A stretch of DNA of 64,000 nucleotides from a bacterium. Lineage in GTDB: Bacteria > Actinomycetota > Acidimicrobiia > Acidimicrobiales > CATQHL01. Of this stretch, positions 45,594 through 54,545 are shown piece after piece. Where the stretch lies: contig JAPOVS010000075.1 in the NCBI GenBank assembly GCA_026708055.1, forward strand, positions 59,551-123,550, given 5' to 3'. The translations under genes and the position numbers were made by a program. Under the pieces are notes generated by a model, which was not told where the DNA came from, did not search any database, and saw only the letters and a program-made list of their open reading frames with translations. Within the stretch, counting starts at the first letter, position 1. Each line of letters begins with the position of its first letter.

Positions 45594-46517
45594 TCACTCC
45601 TTCAGCGCGCCGGAGAGGTCGTTGACGATGAACGTCCTCTGAACGGTGAGGAAGATGATCGTGATGGGCACGGCGGCCAGCAGCATTCCCGCGGACAGCA
45701 GGCCCCAGTCCTGCAGGAAGGCGCTCTGCAGCCCGGATATGCCGACGGTCAGCACCTGTAGGTCGGTGTCCTGAACGGCGACCAGGGGCCACAGGAACGA
45801 GGTGTACTGCAGCATGAAGATGAACATGCCCAAGACGACCAGGCCGGGTCGGATCAGCGGCAGAACGATCCTGCGGTAGATGGTCAGCTCCGAGGCGCCG
45901 TCCAGCCGGGCCGAGGCCTCCAGGTCATCGGGGATGCCGGCCACGAAACTGCGCGCCATGAAGATGCCCAACGGGTTCGCCAACGGGGGCAGGATCAGCG
46001 CCCAGTAGGTGTTCAGCAGGCCGAGGTGGCGCACCACGAAGAACAGCGGGATTATCAGCGCCGAGACGGGAATGGCCACCGAGAGCAACAGCACCAGGGT
46101 GACTCCCCGTTTGCCGGTGAAGTCCATCTTGGCCAGCGCGTAACCGGCCATCGAATCGAAGAGCAGCTTCAGCAGCGTCACGACCCCCGAGACCACGAGG
46201 GTGTTGACAGTCCAGCGGATGTAAGGGTGGTCCTGGAGCAGTGCGGTGAAGTTCCCCCAGAACAGGGGGCTCGGAATCCAGTCCGGCGGGTAGCTGAACA
46301 GCGAGTTCGTGTCCTTCAGCGAGGTGGACACGAGGTACAGGAAGGGCACCAGGGAGACGGCTGTGCCTGCGAGGAGTATCCCGTAGGCCGAGGCCAGTGT
46401 GGAGCGCCTCGGCGCCATGACGCCTCTGCGGGCGCGGCGCGGTCGGTGCGGTCGGTGCGGTCGGTGCGGTCGGGCGGCGAGCGCGGTCCGGCCGGGGCGG
46501 TCCGGGCGGGTCGGCAT
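45594..46517 (-). CDS. Sugar ABC transporter permease (MalG/UgpE type)
   Basis: Inner-membrane permease with about six helices and the EAA loop EASARLDGASELTIYRRIVL that docks on the ATPase. 307 aa from the ATG at 46517, which shares its A with the stop of the previous permease (TGATG). The first 33 residues are odd: an RPH repeat coded by three 9-base tandem copies (46441-46473). A start at 46418 (MAPRRSTLASAYGILL) with GAGG upstream would avoid it, and I cannot choose firmly. Confidence 0.93.
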   Translation of the reverse strand: MPTRPDRPGRTALAARPHRPHRPHRPRRARRGVMAPRRSTLASAYGILLAGTAVSLVPFLYLVSTSLKDTNSLFSYPPDWIPSPLFWGNFTALLQDHPYIRWTVNTLVVSGVVTLLKLLFDSMAGYALAKMDFTGKRGVTLVLLLSVAIPVSALIIPLFFVVRHLGLLNTYWALILPPLANPLGIFMARSFVAGIPDDLEASARLDGASELTIYRRIVLPLIRPGLVVLGMFIFMLQYTSFLWPLVAVQDTDLQVLTVGISGLQSAFLQDWGLLSAGMLLAAVPITIIFLTVQRTFIVNDLSGALKE

Positions 46518-47488
46518 CAGTGGCGCTCCCGCAGGAGGCGCGTCTGCACGGCGGTCAGCGCCAGAACCGTGAGCACCAGAATGAACGACAGCGTCGCCCC
46601 GAAGCCGATCTCACCGAAGGAGAACAGGCTGCGGTAGACGTACAGCGACACGGTGATGGTGCTGTTGACAGGTCCTCCGTCGGTCAGCGCGTACACCGAG
46701 TCGAAGAGTTGCAGGTTCACGATCGTCGCGAAGATGACCGCGAAGTAGAACGTCGGGCGCAGCAGCGGCAGGGTGAGCCTGAAGAACCTGCGCGCGGCGC
46801 CGGCGCCGTCGAGTTCCGCGGCATGGTGGAGGTCGGTGGGCTGAGCCAGCAGGCCTGCCAGGAAGAGGATCGTCCAGAAGCCGATGCCGCGCCACACCTC
46901 GATTCCGGCGATGGTGGGGAGCGCCAGCGATGTGTCGCCCAGGAAGTTGATCGGGCTGGCGCCGAAGGCTCGCACCATGAAGTTGATGATCCCGAAGTCG
47001 GGGTGCAGGACGAAGGTGAAGATCAGAGCCGAGACGACGGCGGGCTGCAGGGTGGGGACGTACAGCGCCACCCGGATCGGCGCCTTGCCCCGCGGAACGG
47101 TCCGCAGGGCCAGCGCGAACACCATCGCGATGATGAACACGGCCGGAATGGCCATGGCGCTGTACACGAGAGTGTTGATGATGCTGGTGCGGACCAGCGG
47201 GCTCGCGAACGTCTCACTCCAGTTGTCGAGGCCCACGTAGGTCGCCGGTCCCAGCACGCCGCCGGTGCGGAACGTGGAGAACAGCAGCCACCCCACGGGC
47301 ACGGCCAGGAAGAGCGCGAAGGCAACCAGGTTGGGGGCAAGGAAGCCGTAGGCGGTGAGGGTGCGCCGGCGGCGGTAGCGGCGGCGGTGGCGTTCGTGCT
47401 CCGCGGCCGACAGGCGCATCCTGGTCGGCGAATCCCCGGGGGGAGAATCCGTCGATTTGCGGAAGCCCGACTGTCGGCCGCGGGTCAC
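46517..47488 (-). CDS. Sugar ABC transporter permease (MalF/UgpA type)
   Basis: A 323-aa permease. After a basic N-terminus (RHRRRYRRRRTLTAYGFLAP) come six membrane helices, and the EAA loop is AAELDGAGAARRFFRLTLPL. GTG start at 47488, 19 bases after the binding-protein gene. Together with the next permease it forms the transport channel. The substrate is not visible from sequence; the CUT1 class usually imports oligosaccharides or glycerol phosphodiesters. Confidence 0.94.
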   Translation of the reverse strand: MTRGRQSGFRKSTDSPPGDSPTRMRLSAAEHERHRRRYRRRRTLTAYGFLAPNLVAFALFLAVPVGWLLFSTFRTGGVLGPATYVGLDNWSETFASPLVRTSIINTLVYSAMAIPAVFIIAMVFALALRTVPRGKAPIRVALYVPTLQPAVVSALIFTFVLHPDFGIINFMVRAFGASPINFLGDTSLALPTIAGIEVWRGIGFWTILFLAGLLAQPTDLHHAAELDGAGAARRFFRLTLPLLRPTFYFAVIFATIVNLQLFDSVYALTDGGPVNSTITVSLYVYRSLFSFGEIGFGATLSFILVLTVLALTAVQTRLLRERH

Positions 47489-47507
47489 GTCGCAGTGTCG
47501 CCGTCGC

Positions 47508-48959
47508 CTAGCCGCTCAGGACAGCGTCGATGGCGTCGCACATGCCGTCGATGGCCTCCCGGCCGTCCAGGTTCCCGCGGAACGCGTCCTCGGCCACGGG
47601 CCAGGCGCTCTGGAGCGCCTCCAGGATCTGCGGATGCGGCTGCACGCCCTGCACCCGGGGCACCAACTGGCTCTGCACCTTCTGCATGGGCGGATTGTCG
47701 GCGAACAAGTCGTCCAGGATGTCGCTGCGGACCACTTGCAGGCTCACCTGCTCGGCGAACTGACCGACCTGGGGCGCCGAGGCCCAATGCTTGATGAACT
47801 CCCAGGCGGCCTCCTTGTTGTCGCTCGCCTCGGCGATGGACAGGATGCCGAAGTTGCCCATCACGGTGTGTCCCTGCGGTCCCGGCGGGGCGAAGGCCAC
47901 GTCCCACTCGAAGTCGGGCGGGTCGGCCAGCAGGTCCGGGATGTTGGGGGTCTCGTGATGCAGGATGGCGATGCGCCCGGCCTTGAACAGGTCGTAGAGG
48001 CCCTGGTTGTCCAGCGACCCGGCCGGCGGTGACACGCCGGCGGTGTGGATGTCGATGAGGAACTGCATGGCGTCGGTGACGTCGCTGCCGACGAGGCCGC
48101 ACGAGGCGCCGTCCTCCGAGAGCACGTCACCCCCGGCGTTGTGCATGTACGGGTACCAGTCCCACCAGGCGAAGTCCGCCGCGGAGGTCCGGGCGGCCCA
48201 TCCGTACACGTCGTCGGTGGTGAGAGCCCGCGCCGCCTCCAGCATCGACTCGTAGGAGTCGTCCCAGGTCTCCAGCACGCCCGCCTCCTCCAGCAACGTC
48301 TTGTTGATGAAGATGTTGTAGACCGCCCCGAGCACGGGCACACCCCAGGTGCCGCCCTGCTGTTCGGCGAGGTCCCAGGCGAACGGCTCGATGGCGGCCC
48401 GTTCATCGGCCCACGCCGGGTCGTTCACCAGGTCGGTCATGTCATGCAGCAGGCCCTGCTCGGCGAAAGAAGGGTAGATCAGGTCCACCAGGTATTGGAC
48501 GTCGGGAGGAGACCCACCCGCGAACAGGGTTGTCAGTTCGGCCACATGGTTGGGCCAGTCGTAGGTGGTGAACTCCACGTCCACGTCCGGCGCCACATCG
48601 GCATTGAAGGCGTCGATGATCTCCTGCTCCAGCTCGGCCTCACGCGGCGAGTGCGGTCCCTTGATCATCCAGATCTCGCCCGAGAGCGTCGAGGCGGCGG
48701 GGGCCGGCTCGGCCGCGGCGGGCTCGGGCGCCGGCTGGGGGTCGGCAGCCGGGGCTGGGCTCGGCTCCGGAGGGGCAGGCGGAGGTTCCGCCGGCTGCTC
48801 GGCCGGGGGTGGCGGCGGCGGTGGAGGTTCCGCGGTCTCGTCGTCGTCGCCGCAGGCGGCGGCCACCAGAAGACACGCCAGCAGCACCGACAGCACGTAT
48901 CGCGCCGGCGAGGCGCAGCGCCTCCTCGGCACTGAGTGGTTGTTCCGACCTCGTCTCAT
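47508..48959 (-). CDS. Sugar ABC transporter substrate-binding lipoprotein
   Basis: A 483-aa extracellular solute-binding protein. It is a lipoprotein: the signal sequence VLSVLLACLLVAAACG has a lipobox with Cys before GDDD. A long Pro/Ala/Glu linker (about residues 45-88) tethers the binding domain to the membrane. The core shows LTTLFAGGSPPDVQYL, VPVLGAVYNIFINKTLLEEA and AAWEFIKHWAS, typical of cluster-1 sugar-binding proteins. ATG at 48959 follows AAGGAG. First gene of the operon. Confidence 0.95.
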   Translation of the reverse strand: MRRGRNNHSVPRRRCASPARYVLSVLLACLLVAAACGDDDETAEPPPPPPPPAEQPAEPPPAPPEPSPAPAADPQPAPEPAAAEPAPAASTLSGEIWMIKGPHSPREAELEQEIIDAFNADVAPDVDVEFTTYDWPNHVAELTTLFAGGSPPDVQYLVDLIYPSFAEQGLLHDMTDLVNDPAWADERAAIEPFAWDLAEQQGGTWGVPVLGAVYNIFINKTLLEEAGVLETWDDSYESMLEAARALTTDDVYGWAARTSAADFAWWDWYPYMHNAGGDVLSEDGASCGLVGSDVTDAMQFLIDIHTAGVSPPAGSLDNQGLYDLFKAGRIAILHHETPNIPDLLADPPDFEWDVAFAPPGPQGHTVMGNFGILSIAEASDNKEAAWEFIKHWASAPQVGQFAEQVSLQVVRSDILDDLFADNPPMQKVQSQLVPRVQGVQPHPQILEALQSAWPVAEDAFRGNLDGREAIDGMCDAIDAVLSG

Positions 48960-48980
48960 CGGGTTCTCCTTCCCATCGTC

Positions 48981-49000
48981 CCATCGAGTTATCTCGATGG
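48981..49000. promoter_or_regulatory. Perfect 8-base inverted repeat in the leader of the sugar operon
   Basis: CCATCGAG, 4-base loop TTAT, CTCGATGG. It lies between the putative operator repeats and the ribosome site of the binding-protein gene, so it would be in the mRNA leader. It may be an RNA hairpin or another operator. Confidence 0.5.
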
Positions 49001-49040
49001 TGTGCGATATATGCACTAGCTGTGCAGTATATGCATTATA
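49001..49040 (-). promoter_or_regulatory. Two tandem 20-base operator-like repeats (likely IclR sites)
   Basis: Two adjacent 20-base repeats (49001-49020 and 49021-49040) agree at 15 positions. Each contains a small palindrome around an AT-rich centre: GTGC-N7-GCAC and TGCA-N5-TGCA. Spacing of about two helical turns suits dimer pairs of an IclR regulator, and one is encoded at the end of this operon. They lie over and just downstream of the -10 box, as expected for repression. Confidence 0.6.
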
Positions 49041-49063
49041 GGAGGATGAACAGCCCCGGTCCA
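49035..49063 (-). promoter_or_regulatory. Promoter of the sugar transporter operon (TGGACC-N17-TATAAT)
   Basis: On the minus strand a perfect -10 TATAAT (49035-49040) lies 17 bases after TGGACC (49058-49063), which matches four of six bases of the -35 consensus. Its start point would fall near 49028, about 70 bases before the binding-protein ATG. The operator-like repeats overlap it. Confidence 0.65.
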
Positions 49064-49093
49064 GAAGTTGGCCGCCTTTGTCCCGTAGGAGTG

Positions 49094-49192
49094 TGCTGAG
49101 CAATCCACGGGCAATGCCGGTCGGGTGGCGAGAGTCCTGGATTCCGGCTGTGCCGGAATGACGTGTCGGAACGTCGGCAGCATTGCTCAGCA
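49094..49192. repeat. 99-base element with perfect 11-base terminal inverted repeats and an inner hairpin (MITE/REP-like)
   Basis: TGCTGAGCAAT (49094-49104) is matched by ATTGCTCAGCA (49182-49192). The match extends imperfectly outwards to about 16 bases. Inside is a perfect hairpin ATTCCGGC-TGT-GCCGGAAT (49141-49159) of the kind common in scattered REP-like repeats. It sits between the end of the second nuo operon and the sugar operon promoter, and could serve the nuo operon as a terminator. Confidence 0.6.
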
Positions 49193-49233
49193 GTCTCCTA
49201 CCGCCGCACCGATCGCTCGGTCCGGGCCCGCGC

Positions 49234-50700
49234 TCAGCCGCCGAGGCGGATCGTGGCGTCGTTGGTGAGTTCGACGAGCGGGCCGGGGAGGACGCCGAAG
49301 ACGACCGTCACCGCCGCGCACACGGCGACGACGAAGCCGGCCGAGCGGGAGACGGCGGGTCGCCCCTGCTCAGCGGGCGCCGTGAGGTACATCCGCACCA
49401 CGAGTCGCAGGTACAGGAAGGCGGCCACCACCGCGCCCAGCATCGCCATGCCCGCCAGCCAGTAGGAGCGAGCCTCCACCGAGGCGCCGATCACCTCCAG
49501 CTTGGCCCAGAACCCCGTGGTGAACGGCACGCCGGCCTGTGCCAGCAGCAGCACCGTGAACGCCGCGGCCAGGGTGGGGGAGCGCTTCGCCAGGCCGTCG
49601 TAGGCGTCGAGGCTCTGGCGGCCGTCGGCGCCGTAGCCGATGATCGTGACCACCGCGAAGCTGCCGAGCGCCAGGAAGGCGTAGACGCCCAGGTAGAAGA
49701 GCGAACCGGCGACGCCCGCCTCGGTGGCCGCCTCCATGCCCACCAGGATGAACCCGGCGTGGCTGATCGACGAATAGGCCAGCAGCCGCCGCACGTCGGA
49801 CTGCACCACCGCCAGCGTGGCGCCGGCCAGCACCGTCAGGGCGGCGATGGCGTAGACGATGGGTTGCCAGTCGGCGGCGTTGGCGCCGAGGGCGGCGTTG
49901 AACACCCGCAGCAGGGCGGCGAAGCCCGCGGCCTTCACGCCGGCGGACATGTAGGCCACCGCCACCGGCGGCGCTCCCTCGTAGACGTCGGGCGTCCAGG
50001 CGTGGAACGGCACGGCCGCCACCTTGAAGAAGAGCCCCACGAGCAGCAGCGCCATACCGCCGAGCAGCAGGGCGTCGGACTCCGGGCCGCCGCCAGCCAG
50101 GAACTCCGCCACGAGTCCGAGCTTGGTGGAGCCGGTGGCGCCGTACAGCAGCGCCACGCCGTACAGGAAGAACGCCGACGCGAAGGCGCCCAGCACGAAG
50201 TACTTCAGGCCGGCCTCCTGCGAGGCACCGCGCCGCAGGTCCAGCGCCGCCAGCACGTAGGCGGCGATGGACAGCACCTCCAGGCCGAGGAACAGCACGA
50301 TGAGGTCGTTGGCCGAGGCCATCGTGACGCCGCCGGCCCCCGACAGCAGCAGCAGCACGCAGAACTCGTCGACGGGCAGGCCCGCCCGGCGCAGCGTGCC
50401 CGACGCCAGGACGGCGGCCAGCAGCACCGAGATGGCGACGACGCCGCTGAGGAACACCGAGAACCCGTCGATGCCGATGGTGCCGGCGATGGTCGTGAAC
50501 GCGCCCCTCGCCGGGTCCTGCACCCTGATCCACAACCAGATCACCCCGCCGAGCGCCCCCAAGGCGGCCCCCGCGGCACCGACCGGGGCGAACCACGCCG
50601 GCAGGCGGCGGCGCAGCAGCGACCCGAGGGTCAGCAGGACCAAGCCGCCGCCTCCGAGGAAGTACTGCGGCAGCAGGGCCGGCCAGTCCACCTGCGGCAT
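49234..50700 (-). CDS. nuoN: NADH-quinone oxidoreductase subunit N (operon 2)
   Basis: A 488-aa antiporter-like subunit of the second complex I. Key motifs are HAWTPDVYEGAPP, KYFVLGAFASAFFLYG and RLLAYSSISHAGFIL. ATG at 50700 was chosen because the 31 residues upstream in the open frame are Arg-rich and overlap nuoM. Last gene of operon 2, ending about 40 bases from the MITE-like element, whose inner hairpin may end the transcript. Confidence 0.95.
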   Translation of the reverse strand: MPQVDWPALLPQYFLGGGGLVLLTLGSLLRRRLPAWFAPVGAAGAALGALGGVIWLWIRVQDPARGAFTTIAGTIGIDGFSVFLSGVVAISVLLAAVLASGTLRRAGLPVDEFCVLLLLSGAGGVTMASANDLIVLFLGLEVLSIAAYVLAALDLRRGASQEAGLKYFVLGAFASAFFLYGVALLYGATGSTKLGLVAEFLAGGGPESDALLLGGMALLLVGLFFKVAAVPFHAWTPDVYEGAPPVAVAYMSAGVKAAGFAALLRVFNAALGANAADWQPIVYAIAALTVLAGATLAVVQSDVRRLLAYSSISHAGFILVGMEAATEAGVAGSLFYLGVYAFLALGSFAVVTIIGYGADGRQSLDAYDGLAKRSPTLAAAFTVLLLAQAGVPFTTGFWAKLEVIGASVEARSYWLAGMAMLGAVVAAFLYLRLVVRMYLTAPAEQGRPAVSRSAGFVVAVCAAVTVVFGVLPGPLVELTNDATIRLGG

Positions 50701-50731
50701 CAGCGCGCCGTCCTCTCGAGGCCGGCGGCGC

Positions 50732-52288
50732 TCACGGCGCCGCCTCGGGTTCGGCGGTGTCCACCGCGCCCGGGCTGCGGTGCGCCTCCACATGGGCGAC
50801 GAGGACGTCCACCGAGGGTTCCATGCGATCGAGCACCGGCCGGGGGTATACCCCCAGGAAGATGATGAGCGCCAGCAGCGGCGCCATGACGAGGCCCTCC
50901 CGCCAACGCAGGTCGGCCATCTTGGCGTTCTCCCCGGCGGCGGGGCCGTGGAAGACCCGCTGGTAGGCCCACAGCAGGTAGACGGCCGCCAGGATCACCC
51001 CGGCGGTTGCCAGCACCGCCCACCAGCGGTGCGCCTCGAAGGCCCCCAGCAGCACCAGGAACTCGCCCACGAAGCCGTTCAACCCCGGGAGCCCCACCGA
51101 GGAGAGCATGACCACCATGAAGGTCAGCGCCAGCACCGGCGCGGGCCGCGCCAGGCCACCCAGCTCGGCGATGGCGCGGGTGCGGCGCCGCTCGTAGATG
51201 TAGCCCACCAGCAGGAACAGGGCGCCGGTGGAGAGACCGTGGTTCACCATCTGCAGCAGCCCGCCGCTGAGACCCTCGGTGTTGAGAGCGAAGATGCCCA
51301 GGATGATGAAGCCCAAGTGCGCCACCGAGGAGTAGGCGATGAGCCGCTTGAGGTCGGTCTGCATGGTGGCGACCGCGGCCCCGTAGAGGATGCCCACGAC
51401 GCCGAGGGTGATCATCAGCGGGGCGAAGAAGCGCGAGGCCTCGGGGAACAGGTACAGCCCGAAGCGCACGAACCCGTAGGTGCCGAGCTTCAGCAGCACC
51501 CCGGCCAGGATCACCGAGCCCGCCGTGGGGGCGTCGGTGTGGGCGTCGGGCAGCCAGGTGTGCACCGGGATGAGCGGCACTTTCACGGCGAAGCCCAGGG
51601 CGAACGCCAGGAAGATCCAGCGGGCCGTGGTGGTGGCCAGGGACTGGGCCTGGGCGATCTCGATGACGTCGAAGGTGAGCGGGCCGCCGGTCGCCGAGGC
51701 GTGCAGGAACGCCGTGGCCAGGATGCCCACCAGCATGAGCGCCGAGCCGAACATCGTGAACAGGAAGAACTTGACCGCCGAGTAGCGGGCGTTGCCGTGG
51801 CCCCACTGGCCGATGAGGAAGTACATCGGCACCAGCACGACCTCGAAGAAGAGGAAGAAGAGCAGCAGGTCCAGCGCCGAGAAGACTCCCAGGCAGCCGA
51901 ACTCCAGCAGCAGCAGCCACACGTAGTAGGCCTTGTGGTCGTGGCCCGGGTCCACCGCCAGGGCCCCCAGCGGGAACAGCAGAGCCGTCAGGGCCAGCAG
52001 GAACAGCGAGATGCCGTCGACGCCCAGCTTCCAGCTGATCCCCCAGGCGGCCACCCAGGTCTGATCCACGATCATCTCGAAGCCCCCCGAGCCGACCGGG
52101 TAGGAGGCGATGATCCAGCCCGCCACCGCGGCGGCGGCCGACATGAACAGCACCGCCACCGGGCGCACCAACTCGACCCGGCTGCGGGGCAGCAGCAGCA
52201 CCGCGGCGGCGCCCAGCAACGGCAGCACCACCAGCATCCCCAGTACGGGGAATGCCTGCGTGGAGGCGGCCGCCAGGGTCACAGCCAC
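50732..52288 (-). CDS. nuoM: NADH-quinone oxidoreductase subunit M (operon 2)
   Basis: A 518-aa antiporter-like subunit with HTWLPDAHTDAPTAGSVILA, VLVPMYFLIGQWGHG, KFFLFTMFGSALML and RLIAYSSVAHLGFI. The open frame starts at GTG 52288; a GTG at 52282 gives the 4-base GTGA overlap common in this operon and is equally good. The sequence is clearly different from NuoM of operon 1. Confidence 0.95.
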   Translation of the reverse strand: MAVTLAAASTQAFPVLGMLVVLPLLGAAAVLLLPRSRVELVRPVAVLFMSAAAAVAGWIIASYPVGSGGFEMIVDQTWVAAWGISWKLGVDGISLFLLALTALLFPLGALAVDPGHDHKAYYVWLLLLEFGCLGVFSALDLLLFFLFFEVVLVPMYFLIGQWGHGNARYSAVKFFLFTMFGSALMLVGILATAFLHASATGGPLTFDVIEIAQAQSLATTTARWIFLAFALGFAVKVPLIPVHTWLPDAHTDAPTAGSVILAGVLLKLGTYGFVRFGLYLFPEASRFFAPLMITLGVVGILYGAAVATMQTDLKRLIAYSSVAHLGFIILGIFALNTEGLSGGLLQMVNHGLSTGALFLLVGYIYERRRTRAIAELGGLARPAPVLALTFMVVMLSSVGLPGLNGFVGEFLVLLGAFEAHRWWAVLATAGVILAAVYLLWAYQRVFHGPAAGENAKMADLRWREGLVMAPLLALIIFLGVYPRPVLDRMEPSVDVLVAHVEAHRSPGAVDTAEPEAAP

Positions 52289-54159
52289 ACCCTGCTGGCG
52301 AAGTAGGCCAGCAACACCACCGCACCGGCCGCCACACCCAGGGCGTAGCGGCGCACGAGGCCGCTCTGGGTGGCCCGGAGGCGCTCACCGGTGCGGCGCA
52401 CCGCGGAGCCGACCCGGTTCACCGCACCGTCCACCACGGCGGCGTCGAAGCGGGCCGCGGCGTCGAAGGTGCGGCGCCCGGGACCGCCCATGAAGGCGCC
52501 GATCGCCTCGTCGAACCCCCAGGCCTCGGCGAAGAGCCGGCGCTCCACCTTCTCCGCCGGCACCCGGCGGCGGGCGTAGACCGAGACGGCCGCCCAGATG
52601 CCGCCGGCGGCGGCCAGGATCGCGATACCGCCCAGCACCCACTTGGTGCCCCCGGCGTAGCCCAGCGCCTCGGCGTGCGCCCCGGCGAAGACCGGTTCGA
52701 GCCACTGGCCGAGGAACTCGGTGTCATGGGTGAACGGCAGGTTCAGCACCCCGGCGGTGGCGGCCAGGCCGGCCAGGGCCAGCAGCGGCAGGCGCATCAG
52801 CAGCGGCGACTCGTGCGGCGTGACGCCGTCGGGCCAGCGGGGGCTGCCGCCGAAGGTGAGAATCAGCAGCCTGGTCATGTAGAAGGCCGTCAGCACCGCC
52901 GCCAGCAACAGCAGCGCCCAGAGCAGCTTGTTGGCCCCCCAGGTGTGCGCCAGGATCTCGTCCTTGGACCAGAACCCCGCCAGCGGGGGCACGCCGGCGA
53001 TGGCGAAAGTGCCCACCGCGAACGTGGTGGCCGTGTAGGGCATGGCGCGCGCCAGCCCGCCGTAGCGGCGGATGTCCTGCTCGCCGGCCATCCCGTGGAT
53101 GACCGAGCCGGCACCGAGGAACAGCAGTGCCTTGAAGAAGGCGTGGGTGACCATGTGGAAGATGGCGGCCGTCCAGGCGCCCACGCCCACCGCCACGAAC
53201 ATGAAGCCGAGCTGGCTGATGGTGGAGTAGGCCAACACCTTCTTGATGTCCTTGGCGGCCAGGGCGATGGTGGCCGCAACCGCCGCGGTTGCCAACCCGA
53301 CAGCGGCGACGATCTCGCTCACCCACGGCGAGGCCTGCTCGAAGAGCGGGTTGAACCGCACCAGCAGGTACACCCCCGAGGTGACCATGGTGGCGGCGTG
53401 GATGAGTGCCGAGACCGGGGTGGGGCCGGCCATGGCGTCGGGCAGCCAAACGTAGAGCGGGAACTGCGCCGACTTGCCGGCCGCGCCGAGCATGAGGCAC
53501 AGCAGGATCGCCGTGGCGGTGCTCTGGGCGGCGTGGCCCGAGAGGATGCCGGCGTAGTCGAGGGTGCCGTAGGCACCGAAGGCGAAGAACATCGCCAGGA
53601 GGAACCCGAAGTCGCCCACCCGGTTGGTGATGAACGCCTTCTTGCCGGCCACGGCGTTGGCCTCGTCGCCGAACCAGAACGAGATCAGCAGATACGAGCA
53701 GGCGCCCACGCCCTCCCAGCCCAGGAACGTCACCAGCATGTTGTTGCCCAGCACCAGCATGAGCATCGAGAAGACGAACAGGTTGAGGTACAGGAAGAAG
53801 CGCGAGTAGTTCTCGTCGCCGTGCATGTAGCCGATGGAATAGAGGTGGATGAGGGCGCTCACGCCGGTGACGAAGAGGATCATGGTCACCGACAGGGGGT
53901 CCACCAGGAAGGCGGCGTCCACCGCCAGGTTGCCCGCCGGCACCCAGCTGAACAGGCTCACCTCCACGGCGCGGTGGTGCGAGTCGAGGCTCAGCAGCCC
54001 GGCCAGCACCAGCAGCGAGGCCACGAAGGACGCCCCCACCGCGGCGGTGCCCAGCCAGCCGGCCCGGGGCTCCCCCAGGCGCCGGCCCCCGGCCGCCAGC
54101 ACCACGACGCCCAGCAGCGGCGCCAGCAGCACCAGCCAGACCAGTTCAGCCAAAGCCAT
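52279..54159 (-). CDS. nuoL: NADH-quinone oxidoreductase subunit L (operon 2)
   Basis: A 626-aa antiporter-like subunit. Motifs include VWLPDAMAGPTPVSALIHA, VLAYSTISQLGFMF and GFWSKDEILAHTWG. The lateral helix region is shorter than in operon 1 (721 aa). It ends with GVAAGAVVLLAYFASRVWL. The start lies 12 bases after nuoK. Confidence 0.95.
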   Translation of the reverse strand: MALAELVWLVLLAPLLGVVVLAAGGRRLGEPRAGWLGTAAVGASFVASLLVLAGLLSLDSHHRAVEVSLFSWVPAGNLAVDAAFLVDPLSVTMILFVTGVSALIHLYSIGYMHGDENYSRFFLYLNLFVFSMLMLVLGNNMLVTFLGWEGVGACSYLLISFWFGDEANAVAGKKAFITNRVGDFGFLLAMFFAFGAYGTLDYAGILSGHAAQSTATAILLCLMLGAAGKSAQFPLYVWLPDAMAGPTPVSALIHAATMVTSGVYLLVRFNPLFEQASPWVSEIVAAVGLATAAVAATIALAAKDIKKVLAYSTISQLGFMFVAVGVGAWTAAIFHMVTHAFFKALLFLGAGSVIHGMAGEQDIRRYGGLARAMPYTATTFAVGTFAIAGVPPLAGFWSKDEILAHTWGANKLLWALLLLAAVLTAFYMTRLLILTFGGSPRWPDGVTPHESPLLMRLPLLALAGLAATAGVLNLPFTHDTEFLGQWLEPVFAGAHAEALGYAGGTKWVLGGIAILAAAGGIWAAVSVYARRRVPAEKVERRLFAEAWGFDEAIGAFMGGPGRRTFDAAARFDAAVVDGAVNRVGSAVRRTGERLRATQSGLVRRYALGVAAGAVVLLAYFASRVWL

Positions 54160-54171
54160 CGCCGACCCGCC

Positions 54172-54474
54172 TCAGCCGCGCAGGATCGACACGTCGTCGG
54201 CGGTGGCACCGGCGCGGCGGCGCATGATCGCCACGACGATGGCCAGCCCCACCACCACCTCGGCCGCCGCCACCACGAGCACGAAGAACACCGACACCTG
54301 GCCGCCCAGGTCGGCCAGGTCGCGGCCGAACGCCACGAAGGTCAGGTTGACGGCGTTGAGCATGAGCTCGACGCACATGAACATGATCAGCGGGTTGCGC
54401 CGCACCAGCAGCCCCACGGCGCCGAGCGCGAAGACCACCGCGGCCAGCGCCAGGTACCAGCCCGTAGCGACCAT
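54172..54474 (-). CDS. nuoK: NADH-quinone oxidoreductase subunit K (operon 2)
   Basis: A 100-aa three-helix subunit with RRNPLIMFMCVELMLNAVN and VVAAAEVVVGLAIVV; both membrane Glu residues are present. Its ribosome site and ATG form the last copy of a threefold 23-base tandem repeat, and its ATG shares one base with the stops of the small ORFs before it. Its expression may therefore depend on reinitiation. Confidence 0.95.
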   Translation of the reverse strand: MVATGWYLALAAVVFALGAVGLLVRRNPLIMFMCVELMLNAVNLTFVAFGRDLADLGGQVSVFFVLVVAAAEVVVGLAIVVAIMRRRAGATADDVSILRG

Positions 54475-54545
54475 CAGGATCGTGCCTCCGGGGCCATCAG
54501 GACCGTGCCTCCGGGGCCATCAGGACCGTGCCTCCGGGGGGCCAT
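54472..54545 (-). repeat. Threefold 23-base repeat of ribosome site plus ATG, with coupled mini-ORFs, before nuoK
   Basis: Three tandem copies (54472-54494, 54495-54517 and 54518-54542, the last with two extra G) each carry, on the minus strand, GGAGG and, 10 bases later, ATG. ATGs start at 54545, 54520 and 54497, then nuoK at 54474. The ORFs from 54520 and 54497 each encode MAPEARS, and their TGA overlaps the next ATG. The ORF from 54545 starts on the nuoJ stop and ends on the nuoK start (23 aa). Confidence 0.9.
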
